A stretch of DNA of 64,000 nt. Origin: Streptomyces sp. ERV7 (GTDB taxonomy: Bacteria > Actinomycetota > Actinomycetes > Streptomycetales > Streptomycetaceae). Of the stretch, positions 1 to 8,487 are shown piece by piece. A program made the position numbers and the translations under genes. Every line of letters begins with the position of its first letter. Position 1 is the stretch's first letter. Where the stretch lies: assembly GCF_001653515.1 (NCBI RefSeq), contig NZ_LYOY01000051.1, positions 1,322,001 to 1,386,000 of the forward strand. Direction: 5' to 3'. Below the pieces are notes generated by a model. It ran no database searches and had not been told where the DNA came from. It saw nothing but the letters and a program-made list of their open reading frames with translations.

Positions 1-656
1 GCGCCGCCGTCGCGGCCGCCGAGGCCGCCGCCGTACCCGTGGCGCTCCACCTCGACCACGTCAAGCGCGACGACCTGCTGCGCCAGGCGGCCGACGCCGG
101 ATTCAGCTCGGTGATGTACGACGGCGGCCATCTGCCGTACGACCAGAACCTCGCCGCGACGCGTGCCGCCGCTGATTGGGCGCACACCCAGGGCCTGTGG
201 ATCGAGGCCGAGCTGGGTGAGGTCGGCGGCAAGAACGGGCAGCCGCCGCTGGACGCGCACGCGCCCGGCGCCCGGACCGACCCCGAGGAGGCGCGCTCCT
301 TCGTCGCCGAGTCGGGGGTCGACGCGCTCGCCGTCGCCATCGGCAACACGCACGCCATGACCACCCGTACGGCCGCGCTCGACCACGGTCTGCTCGCCCG
401 CCTCGACTCGGCGCTGCACGTCCCGCTGGTGCTGCACGGCTCCTCGGGCGTCCCCGACGACGAGCTGGCGGCGGCGGTCGCGGGCGGAATGTCCAAGATC
501 AATATCGGTACGGCGCTGAACATCGCCATGACCGACGCGATCCGCGCGTATCTCGCCGCCCATCCGGAGGCGGTGGACGCCCGCAGCTATCTGACGGTCG
601 GGCGACAGGCGATGGTGCAGGCGGTCACCCGGCTCATCGGGGTGCTGAGAGCCTGA
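1..656 (+). CDS. class II fructose/tagatose-bisphosphate aldolase family protein, 5'-truncated by window edge
   Basis: The frame is open from base 3, so the true start lies left of the window. Class II aldolases are zinc enzymes that reversibly cleave ketose bisphosphates in the cytoplasm. Metal and substrate motifs of the family are visible: ALHLDH near the left edge, AIGNTHA in the middle and LHGSSG followed by GGMSKINIGT, which supplies a zinc His and the phosphate-binding loop. The C-terminus (YLTVGRQAMVQAV) is also family-like. It is followed at once by two sugar ABC permeases and a beta-glucosidase, so a role in sugar catabolism (FbaA, GatY/KbaY or AgaY-like) is inferred; the exact sugar phosphate cannot be read. 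Confidence 0.88.
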   Translation, partial: AAVAAAEAAAVPVALHLDHVKRDDLLRQAADAGFSSVMYDGGHLPYDQNLAATRAAADWAHTQGLWIEAELGEVGGKNGQPPLDAHAPGARTDPEEARSFVAESGVDALAVAIGNTHAMTTRTAALDHGLLARLDSALHVPLVLHGSSGVPDDELAAAVAGGMSKINIGTALNIAMTDAIRAYLAAHPEAVDARSYLTVGRQAMVQAVTRLIGVLRA

Positions 657-700
657 CGCGCGCGCCGCGCGCCGCGCGCCGCGGGGGGCGGGGGGCGGCG

Positions 701-1674
701 GTGCCGACGGGCGGTCCGGGCCGCCGAAGGCCCGCCGCCGAGGCCCCCGCGCCCCCGGCCGGATCCGCAAGGCGAGCCTGCCGTATCTGCTCCTGCTCCC
801 GGCCCTCGCCCTCGAACTCCTCGTCCACCTGGTGCCGATGGTCATCGGCACCGTGATGAGCTTCAAGACGCTCACCCAGTTCTTCATCCGCGACTGGTCC
901 ACCGCGCCCTGGGCCGGATTCGACAACTACCGGATCTCCGTCGACTTCTCCGCACCCGTCGGCAGGGACCTGCTCGACTCCTTCGTCACCACCTGCCTGT
1001 TCACCGTGGCCTCGGTGGCGCTGTGCTGGCTGCTCGGCACGGCGGCGGCGATCTTCATGCAGGAGAGCTTCCCCGGCCGGGGCCTGCTGCGCGCCCTCTT
1101 CCTCGTCCCGTACGCCCTGCCGGTCTACGCGGCCGTCATCACCTGGGCGTTCATGTTCCAGCGCGACAACGGGCTGGTCAACCACGTCCTGCACGACCAG
1201 CTGGGACTCGGCGGCGACCGCGCCTTCTGGCTGATCGGCGACAACAGCTTCTACGCGCTGCTCACCGTCTCGGTCTGGAAGGGCTGGCCGTTCGCGTTCC
1301 TCATCGTGACGGCCGGGCTGCAGAACATCCCCAAGGAGCTGTACGAGGCCGCGGCCATCGACGGCGCCGGGATGTGGCAGCGGATCCGCCGGATCACCCT
1401 GCCCTCGCTCCGCCCGGTCAACCAGGTCCTCGTCCTGGTCCTGTTCCTGTGGACGTTCAACGACTTCAACACGCCGTACGTGCTGTTCGGACGCTCGGCA
1501 CCGAAGGCCGCGGACCTGATCTCGATCCACATCTACCAGTCGTCGTTCGTCACCTGGAACTTCGGCACCGGCGCCGCGATGTCGGTCCTGCTGCTGCTCT
1601 TCCTGCTCGTGGTGACGGCCCTCTATCTGCTCCTGACCTCAACGGGAAGGAAGTCCACCGATGGCCGGCGCTAG
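701..1674 (+). CDS. ABC sugar transporter permease, MalF type; start codon unresolved
   Basis: Inner-membrane permease of a CUT1 carbohydrate importer. The body has about six hydrophobic helices and the EAA loop (ELYEAAAIDGAGMWQRIRRITLP) that contacts the ATPase. The first helix (LPYLLLLPALALELLVHLVP) is in frame from about 779, but no ATG, GTG or TTG occurs between the in-frame stop at 646 and a GTG at 826, which lies inside that helix. A GTG at 701 behind a G-rich stretch would join if one base were missing in the C/G runs between 701 and 775. The start given is therefore a guess; annotators may use 826 or 832. The gene overlaps the next permease by 14 bases. No binding protein or ATPase is in the window. 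Confidence 0.8.
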
Positions 1675-2518
1675 CCCCACCGCTCTGCCCCGCTCCTTCG
1701 TCCTGGCCCGCCGCGTCTTCCTCACCCTGCTCACCGCCTTCGTCCTGCTGCCGGTGTACGTGATGGCCAGCAGCTCCCTGAAGCCGCTGCAGGACGTGTC
1801 GGGGCGGTTCCGCTGGCTGCCCAGCGGGCTGACCGTCCGCCCCTACCTCGACATCTGGAAGACCGTCCCGCTCGCCGAGTACTTCATGAACTCCCTGATC
1901 GTGGCGGGCTCGGCGACCGTCCTGTCCGTCGTGGTGGCGATCCTCGCGGCGTACGCGGTGAGCCGTTACCGCTTCCGGGGCAGGCGCGTGTTCACCGTGA
2001 CCGTGCTGTCCACGCAGATGTTCCCGGGCATCCTCTTCCTGCTGCCGCTGTTCCTGATCTTCGTCAACGTCGGCAACACCACCGGAGTCGCCCTCTACGG
2101 TTCGCGCGGCGGGCTCATCCTCACCTATCTCACCTTCTCGCTGCCCTTCTCCATCTGGATGCTCATCGGCTACCTCGACTCGGTCCCGCGCGACCTCGAC
2201 GAGGCGGCGATGGTGGACGGCTGCGGGCCGCTGGGCGCGCTGCTGCGGGTGGTGGTCCCGGCGGCGGTCCCCGGCATCGTGGCGGTCGCGGTGTACGCGT
2301 TCATGACGGCGTGGGGCGAGGTCCTGTTCGCCTCCGTGATGACGAACGACAGCACCCGCACCCTCTCCGTGGGCCTGCAGGGCTACGCCACCCAGAACGA
2401 CGTGTACTGGAACCAGGTCATGGCCGCCTCGCTGGTCGTCAGTGTGCCGGTGGTCGCCGGGTTCCTGCTGCTCCAGCGCTATCTCGTGGCCGGGCTGACC
2501 GCCGGCGCAGTGAAGTGA
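1661..2518 (+). CDS. ABC sugar transporter permease, MalG type
   Basis: Second transmembrane subunit of the same CUT1 importer, 285 residues with about six membrane helices. The EAA motif (DLDEAAMVDGCGPLGALLRVVVP) lies near residues 175-200 and the C-terminus ends in the family-typical GLTAGAVKG-like tail (LTAGAVK). Its ATG overlaps the end of the preceding permease by 14 bases, so translational coupling is likely. The glycosidase gene starts 35 bases downstream, which suggests the imported sugar is a beta-glucoside or a related oligosaccharide; that is an inference from context. Confidence 0.9.
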   Translation: MAGASPTALPRSFVLARRVFLTLLTAFVLLPVYVMASSSLKPLQDVSGRFRWLPSGLTVRPYLDIWKTVPLAEYFMNSLIVAGSATVLSVVVAILAAYAVSRYRFRGRRVFTVTVLSTQMFPGILFLLPLFLIFVNVGNTTGVALYGSRGGLILTYLTFSLPFSIWMLIGYLDSVPRDLDEAAMVDGCGPLGALLRVVVPAAVPGIVAVAVYAFMTAWGEVLFASVMTNDSTRTLSVGLQGYATQNDVYWNQVMAASLVVSVPVVAGFLLLQRYLVAGLTAGAVK

Positions 2519-2553
2519 CGAGCCGTCAGCCACCCTTTCCCGAAAGGACATCC

Positions 2554-3915
<1,362 letters not shown>

Positions 3916-3918
<3 letters not shown>

Positions 3919-4010
3919 GAGCCTGTCTTTGAACCCCCGTTGTCCGCCCGCACGCCGATCGCACGCACCGGGCGCCGCTGCGCAGGCGGGGGTTCAAAGA
4001 CAGACTCTGA
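3916..4010. repeat. 95-bp inverted repeat between convergent genes
   Basis: The arms at 3916-3939 and 3987-4010 match at 22 of 24 positions (core CTGTCTTTGAACCCCCG) and enclose 47 bases that are themselves rich in C/G runs. The left arm begins with the stop codon of the beta-glucosidase; the right arm ends four bases from the stop codon of the NUDIX gene. The structure could act as a bidirectional terminator, but a third copy of the arm at 8465-8487 shows it is a dispersed sequence. No transposase is nearby. Confidence 0.75.
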
Positions 4011-4014
4011 CCCG

Positions 4015-4494
4015 TCAGATCCGCCCGGAGTCCCGCAGATGGGCGGTCAGCCGGTCGAGGAAGACCCGCTGCCCCGCCACCAGCCTGACCGACGCCTCTG
4101 CGGGCGCGAGCCAGGCGAAGCGGTCCATCTCGGGGAACTCCTGCTGCACGCCGGAGCCCCGGGGCCACTCCATGGTGAAGGTGCCGGGCACGACGCGGTC
4201 GAGGTCGAGGTCGGCCTCGACCGCCCAGACCGTCACCACCTTCCCGTTGGCCTGCCGTGCCTCGCCGAGCGGCACCCGGTCGCCCTCGGGGGCGGGCAGA
4301 CCCAGCTCCTCCTCGAACTCGCGCAGGGCCGCCGCCTGCGGCAGCTCCTCGGGGCCGTACTCGCCCTTGGGGATCGACCAGGCGGCGTCCTCCCGGCCGG
4401 CCCAGAACGGACCGCCCATGTGCCCGATCAGCACTTCGACGCCGGTCGGTGCGGACCGGTGGAGGAGGAGCCCCGCGCTGCGTTTCACGGCCAT
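4015..4494 (-). CDS. NUDIX hydrolase
   Basis: Protein of 159 residues with a perfect Nudix box from G44 to residue 66 (GX5EX7REUXEEXGU, with R58-E59 and E62-E63). Such enzymes hydrolyse nucleoside diphosphates linked to another moiety and use Mg2+ bound by the box glutamates. The N-terminal strand (KRSAGLLLHR) and the box environment (AWSIPKGEY) resemble diadenosine polyphosphate hydrolase-like NUDIX proteins, but the substrate cannot be deduced. It is transcribed leftwards after a GNAT gene, with 94 bases between them, and converges on the beta-glucosidase. Confidence 0.88.
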   Translation of the reverse strand: MAVKRSAGLLLHRSAPTGVEVLIGHMGGPFWAGREDAAWSIPKGEYGPEELPQAAALREFEEELGLPAPEGDRVPLGEARQANGKVVTVWAVEADLDLDRVVPGTFTMEWPRGSGVQQEFPEMDRFAWLAPAEASVRLVAGQRVFLDRLTAHLRDSGRI

Positions 4495-4588
4495 GGCGAC
4501 CAGTGTGCTGGCTGATCAGACCCTCGGCGAGGGGGCGCGCGGCGGGCCGGCCCGTGGGCACGAGCCGGGCGCCCCCGCCGCCCGCCGC

Positions 4589-5365
4589 CTACGGCTGGTA
4601 CACGTACGGCGTGGTCGTGCTCAGCCGGGCGAAGCCCAGGCGGCGCAGGATCGGCTCGCTCCGGTCGGAGGCGTCGACCTGGAGGAAGCGGTAGCCGCGC
4701 TCGGCGGCGACGCGGGCGCGGTAGGAGACCAGCGCCCGGTAGATGCCCCTGCCGCGCCAGGCCTCGGCGGTGCCGCCGCCCCACAGCCCGGCGAACTCGG
4801 TACCGGGGATCAGCTCCATCCGGGCCGCGCACACCGGCACCCCGTCCGCCACCGCCATCACCGCGACCAGGGTGTCGGGGGCCTCGGCGAGCTGGAGCTC
4901 CATGCGCCGGGCGATCCTGGAGGCGTCGTCGCCGAACGCCTGCTCGTGGACGGCCGCCATCAGCGCGACCCCGGCCGTGTCGGTCACCGGCACCAGCTCG
5001 ACGCCGTCGGGGAGTTCCGTCGTGCCCAGCTGGTCCTTGGTCTCCGCCACCATCAGGGCCTCGGCGGGCTCGGCCGTGAACCCGGCCGCGCGCAGCCGCC
5101 CGCCGAGGTCGCCCGGGGTGTCGTGCGCGTACAGCTTCCACTCGAACTCGCGCCCCAGCGTCGTGAAGTGCCGCACCTGCTCGGCGATCTCGCGGTCGGC
5201 GCACGCCTCGTCGAGGCCGGACCAGAGGATCCCGTTCCAGGCGGGATCGGGTCCTGTCTGGCGCACGACCCGGCCCGCGCGTTCGACCCGGGCGGCGGGG
5301 CCGTCGGGCGGCGAGGTCTCGCGCATCTGCCGGTCGAACAGGGCCAGCACTTCGTCGTTGTCCAT
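4589..5365 (-). CDS. GNAT-family N-acetyltransferase
   Basis: Protein of 258 residues. The C-terminal half (about 130-255) is a GNAT fold: acceptor-side strands (FAGLWGGGTAE), the acetyl-CoA pyrophosphate loop AWRGRGIYRAL and a final segment LRRLGFARLSTTTPYVY. The N-terminal half has no recognised motif and may be a degenerate GNAT repeat. The ATG at 5365 was chosen because the open frame upstream reads a low-complexity non-domain sequence. Substrate unknown. It is divergent from the histidine kinase, with 145 bases between the starts. Confidence 0.8.
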   Translation of the reverse strand: MDNDEVLALFDRQMRETSPPDGPAARVERAGRVVRQTGPDPAWNGILWSGLDEACADREIAEQVRHFTTLGREFEWKLYAHDTPGDLGGRLRAAGFTAEPAEALMVAETKDQLGTTELPDGVELVPVTDTAGVALMAAVHEQAFGDDASRIARRMELQLAEAPDTLVAVMAVADGVPVCAARMELIPGTEFAGLWGGGTAEAWRGRGIYRALVSYRARVAAERGYRFLQVDASDRSEPILRRLGFARLSTTTPYVYQP

Positions 5366-5510
5366 GCGCCCACTCCAGCATCGGCGGGCGGCTGGGACAA
5401 ACGAGTTTCGGACCGCTGCGGAAGGAGTGGGTCCGTCTACAACTTCTGCGGTAGTCCGTGCACCGCAACTGGTTGACGCCGCGCGTCTGACCTGCATCTA
5501 AGCTGCGGGA

Positions 5511-6644
5511 ATGCGGATCCGCCCCGTTGCCGCCGATGTGTTCATCGCGCTGGCACAGACGTGTGTCGCCGTGCTGTTGGGACGGGAGGCGTCCAGCCAG
5601 GGGCAGCCCCCGCTCGACCTGGCCGGATATGTGCTCGCCGTGGTCATCAACATGGCGTGCGCGTTCCGCTCCAAGGCGCCGGTGGGGGTCTGCCTCTTCG
5701 TCGTCGCGACGTGGACGCTCTATGTCGCCCTGGGAAACTGGCCGGTCGTCGGCAGCTACGGCGGGATGATCGCGTGCTACACGGTGGCCGCCACCCGTCC
5801 CGCCCGCACCTCCGGGATCTGCGCCGCGCTCCTCGGCGCCGTCTGGCTGTTCGCGGGATTGCGCGTCGGCAGCAACTCCATGCCGTCCGTGGCCGTCCAG
5901 GCCCTCGCCGTACCCGCCGTGATCTGGCGGTTCGGGCGCGTGGCGCGCCGCTCCACCAAGCTCGCCGACCAGCTCGCCAAGGAGCAGGAGGCCCGGGCCC
6001 GGCGCGAGGTGGCCGAGGAACGCGGCCGCATCGCACGGGAGTTGCACGACATCATCGCCCACCACATGTCGGTGATATCCGTCCAGTCGGGTCTGGCCCG
6101 GTTCGTCTTCGAATCCGATCCGCCCACCGCACGCGGGGCGTTGGGCACCATCTCGGCCACGAGCCAGGAGGCGCTGGAGGAGCTGCGGCGTATGCTGCAC
6201 GTCCTGCGCGCCGAGGATCTGGACGGCGAGCCGTCGGCCCCGATGCCGGGCCTCGCGCGCCTGTCGGAGATGGTGGAGCGGCTGCGGGCCGGCGGTCTGC
6301 CGGTCGAGCTGAGGGTGCTGGGGGAGGCCCGGAAGCTCGCGCCCGGTGTCGATCTGTGCGCGTACCGGGTGGCACAGGAGGCGCTCACCAATGTCCTGAA
6401 ACACGCGCCCGGCGCGCGGACGGCCGTGGAAGTCTGTTACCGGCGGAACCATGTCTCGCTCGCCGTCGTGAACGAGAGTACGGGAGTGAATCCGGTCAGA
6501 AACCGATCGGGTGGCGGACACGGGTTGATCGGCATGCGGGAACGGGCCAAGCTCTACGGCGGCACGATCAGTACCGGCCCGAGGAGCGAGGGAGGCTTCG
6601 AGGTCCGGCTGCTCCTGCCGACCTCGGCCCAGCCGACCGCCTGA
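5511..6644 (+). CDS. NarL-type two-component sensor histidine kinase
   Basis: Membrane kinase of 377 residues. Five or so hydrophobic segments fill residues 7-140, then a short coiled stretch leads to the HisKA_3 dimerisation/phosphoacceptor helix, with H179 in RIARELHDIIAHHMSVI. The HATPase domain follows, with the N box (QEALTNVLKHA) and the G box (GGGHGLIGMRERAKLYGG). The architecture is the common actinobacterial NarX/DesK type, with no periplasmic sensory domain, so it may sense membrane state. Its regulator starts 36 bases downstream. The signal is not evident from context. Confidence 0.93.
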   Translation: MRIRPVAADVFIALAQTCVAVLLGREASSQGQPPLDLAGYVLAVVINMACAFRSKAPVGVCLFVVATWTLYVALGNWPVVGSYGGMIACYTVAATRPARTSGICAALLGAVWLFAGLRVGSNSMPSVAVQALAVPAVIWRFGRVARRSTKLADQLAKEQEARARREVAEERGRIARELHDIIAHHMSVISVQSGLARFVFESDPPTARGALGTISATSQEALEELRRMLHVLRAEDLDGEPSAPMPGLARLSEMVERLRAGGLPVELRVLGEARKLAPGVDLCAYRVAQEALTNVLKHAPGARTAVEVCYRRNHVSLAVVNESTGVNPVRNRSGGGHGLIGMRERAKLYGGTISTGPRSEGGFEVRLLLPTSAQPTA

Positions 6645-6680
6645 CCGGGACCGTATGACACAGGGGGAAGACGCGCTGCG

Positions 6681-7349
6681 ATGACCAGGGCACTCGTGGT
6701 CGACGACCAGTTCCTCGTACGGGCCGGTCTGGTCGCGCTGCTGCGGGCGGCGGGCATCGACGTCGTCGGCGAGGCGAGCGACGGCGAGGAGGCCGTCGCC
6801 CAGGCGGCGCGGACGCGCCCCGATGTGATCCTCATGGACATCCGGATGCCCGGGATGAACGGGATCGCCGCCACCGAGCGGATCCTCGCGGACGCCGAGG
6901 ACCCGGCGCCGCGCGTCCTGATCCTCACCACGTTCGACCTCGACGAGTACGTGTACTCCGCGCTGCGGGCCGGTGCCTCGGGGTTCCTGCTCAAGGACTC
7001 GGGGCCGGAGCGGCTGCTCACCGCGGTCGCGGCGGTCGGCGGCGGCGACACCCTCTTCGCGCCGAGCGTCACCCGGCGCCTGGTGGAGGCCTTCGCGCGG
7101 CCCGCCGAGTGCTCCCCGCACCTGTCCTCGGACCTGGAGGCGCTCACCGCCCGCGAGACCGAGGTCCTCAAACTCACCGCGCGCGGACTGTCGAACCTGG
7201 AGATCTCCGATCACCTCTTCATCAGCGAGGCGACGGTCAAGACCCATCTGAACCGGGCCATGAGCAAACTGGACCTGGCCAGCCGGGCCCAGGCGGTGGT
7301 GCTGGCGTATGAGTCGGGGCTGGTCACCCCCGGCCAGGGGGCACGGTAG
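6681..7349 (+). CDS. NarL/LuxR-family response regulator
   Basis: Response regulator of 222 residues paired with the preceding kinase. The receiver domain (1-120) has the acidic pocket VVDDQ and the phosphoacceptor D53 in ILMDIRMPG, with the switch Lys in LLKDSG. The C-terminal LuxR helix-turn-helix spans about 150-210 (LTARETEVLKLTARGLSNLEI, then ISEATVKTHLNRAMSKL). It ends 12 bases before the convergent MarR gene. The targets are unknown; autoregulation would be usual for the family but no site was identified. Confidence 0.95.
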   Translation: MTRALVVDDQFLVRAGLVALLRAAGIDVVGEASDGEEAVAQAARTRPDVILMDIRMPGMNGIAATERILADAEDPAPRVLILTTFDLDEYVYSALRAGASGFLLKDSGPERLLTAVAAVGGGDTLFAPSVTRRLVEAFARPAECSPHLSSDLEALTARETEVLKLTARGLSNLEISDHLFISEATVKTHLNRAMSKLDLASRAQAVVLAYESGLVTPGQGAR

Positions 7350-7361
7350 CGCCGCCGGGCG

Positions 7362-7811
7362 TCAACTGAAGTCGGAGGCCGAGCTGTTGTAGCGGAGGAG
7401 GTATGCGGCGAAGCGGTCGAGGTCGGCCTCTTCCCAGTCCGCGAGGCGCTCGTGGAAGGCGTGCCTGCGCAGCACCGCCGCCTCGGCGAGCTTCTCGGTG
7501 CCGGCCGCGGTCAGATGCAGCAGCTGGATGCGGTGGTCGGCCGGGTCGGTGCGGCGCTCGATGAACCCCAGCTTCTCCAGGGCCGAGATCTGCCGACTGA
7601 TCGTCGACTTGTCGAGCATGTAGTACGCGGCGAGGTCGGTCGCCCGGCACCCCTGCTGGTCCTCCATATGGGACAGCAGGGTGAAGGAGACCAGCGACAG
7701 CTCCGGGTGCATCCGGGCGGCGGCGGCCCGGGCGCGGCGGGCGAACGCGGTCAGCTCCCGCTGGATGGTGGTGACCGACTGGTCTCGGCTGGGCACGGCT
7801 GGTCCTCTCAC
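7362..7811 (-). CDS. MarR-family transcriptional regulator
   Basis: Winged-helix repressor of 149 residues. The MarR domain spans about 30-130: the recognition region ATDLAAYYMLDKSTISRQISALEKLGFIERRTDPADHR includes the conserved wing DxR. The GTG at 7811 has a weak upstream signal; a second GTG at 7796 is possible. A 13-base palindrome at 7819-7831, just upstream of the start, is a likely autoregulatory operator. It lies downstream of the PadR gene on the same strand with 86 bases between, so it probably has its own promoter. The ligand is unknown. Confidence 0.92.
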   Translation of the reverse strand: MRGPAVPSRDQSVTTIQRELTAFARRARAAAARMHPELSLVSFTLLSHMEDQQGCRATDLAAYYMLDKSTISRQISALEKLGFIERRTDPADHRIQLLHLTAAGTEKLAEAAVLRRHAFHERLADWEEADLDRFAAYLLRYNSSASDFS

Positions 7812-7818
7812 TGGCTAG

Positions 7819-7831
7819 TTGTACAATACAA
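7819..7831. promoter_or_regulatory. palindromic operator candidate upstream of marR
   Basis: TTGTACAATACAA has perfect 5-base arms (TTGTA/TACAA) around CAA, and is notably AT-rich for this genome. It ends eight bases before the MarR start codon. MarR proteins bind short inverted repeats of about this size, so autoregulation is the natural inference. Confidence 0.55.
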
Positions 7832-7897
7832 CGCCAATGGGGGCGGCGCTCCCGCGCCACTCGGGGCCGCGCCGGGATCCGTGGCGGGCGCCCGCGC

Positions 7898-8434
7898 TCA
7901 CTCCTCCCCGTCCACGGTGTCGAGCGCCTGTGTCAGCCAGCGGATCCAGAACGTTTCCAGCTCGATGCCGCCGCGCAGCACGAGATGGCGCAGCCGGTCC
8001 TGCTCGCTGTCCCGCTCCGGCGGGAAGTCCCGCTGCTCGATGCCCGTGTACAGCTCCAACTGCCGCTCGTGCAGAGCGAGATGGCGGTGCAGCTCGGCGG
8101 TGAGCCCCTCCGTGCCGACCACCGCCGCCGCCCGCACCCGCAGCAGCAGCGGGTCCCGCATCGCACGCGGGTCCTGCCCTGCGGCGGCCCACGCGGCGAG
8201 CTCCGCGCGGCCGGCGGGCAGGACCTCGTACTCCTTCTTCTGGCCGCGCGCCGGGGTCTGGGCCGGCAGCGCGCGGATGGCCCCGGACTGCTCCAGCTTG
8301 CCCAGCTCGCGGTAGATCTGCTGGTGCGTCGCGGACCAGAAGAAGCCGAACGACTTGTCGAACCGGCGGGTCAGCTCAAGCCCCGACGAGGGCTTTTCGA
8401 GCAGAGCGGTCAGGATCGCGTGCGGGAGGGACAT
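7898..8434 (-). CDS. PadR-family transcriptional regulator
   Basis: Protein of 178 residues with the PadR N-terminal winged helix (residues 1-85: HAILTALLEKPSSGLELTRRF, then QQIYRELGKLEQSGAIRA, then a KKEYEVLPAGR wing) and the longer C-terminal helical dimerisation domain (Vir_act_alpha_C type, about 95-175). PadR proteins usually repress genes for phenolic acid or drug detoxification. It lies 48 bases downstream of the FadH-like gene on the same strand; the palindrome at 10566-10579 in the fadH promoter region is a possible target. Ligand unknown. Confidence 0.92.
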   Translation of the reverse strand: MSLPHAILTALLEKPSSGLELTRRFDKSFGFFWSATHQQIYRELGKLEQSGAIRALPAQTPARGQKKEYEVLPAGRAELAAWAAAGQDPRAMRDPLLLRVRAAAVVGTEGLTAELHRHLALHERQLELYTGIEQRDFPPERDSEQDRLRHLVLRGGIELETFWIRWLTQALDTVDGEE

Positions 8435-8464
8435 GAGCGCATCCTAGATTCCGCCTCTCCCGCC

Positions 8465-8487
8465 GGGTTCAAAGACAGGCTCTCAGA
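8465..8487. repeat. solo copy of the GAGCCTGTCTTTGAACCC repeat
   Basis: On the minus strand this reads TGAGAGCCTGTCTTTGAACC and onwards; the first TGA is the stop codon of the FadH-like gene. It matches the left arm of the 3916-4010 inverted repeat, including the position of the stop codon. No partner arm lies nearby, so hairpin termination alone cannot explain it. Confidence 0.7.

Noticed and set aside
4485..7247. Minus-strand open frame of 920 codons opposite the two-component genes
   Set aside because: It is antisense to well-supported kinase, regulator and GNAT genes and has no motif.
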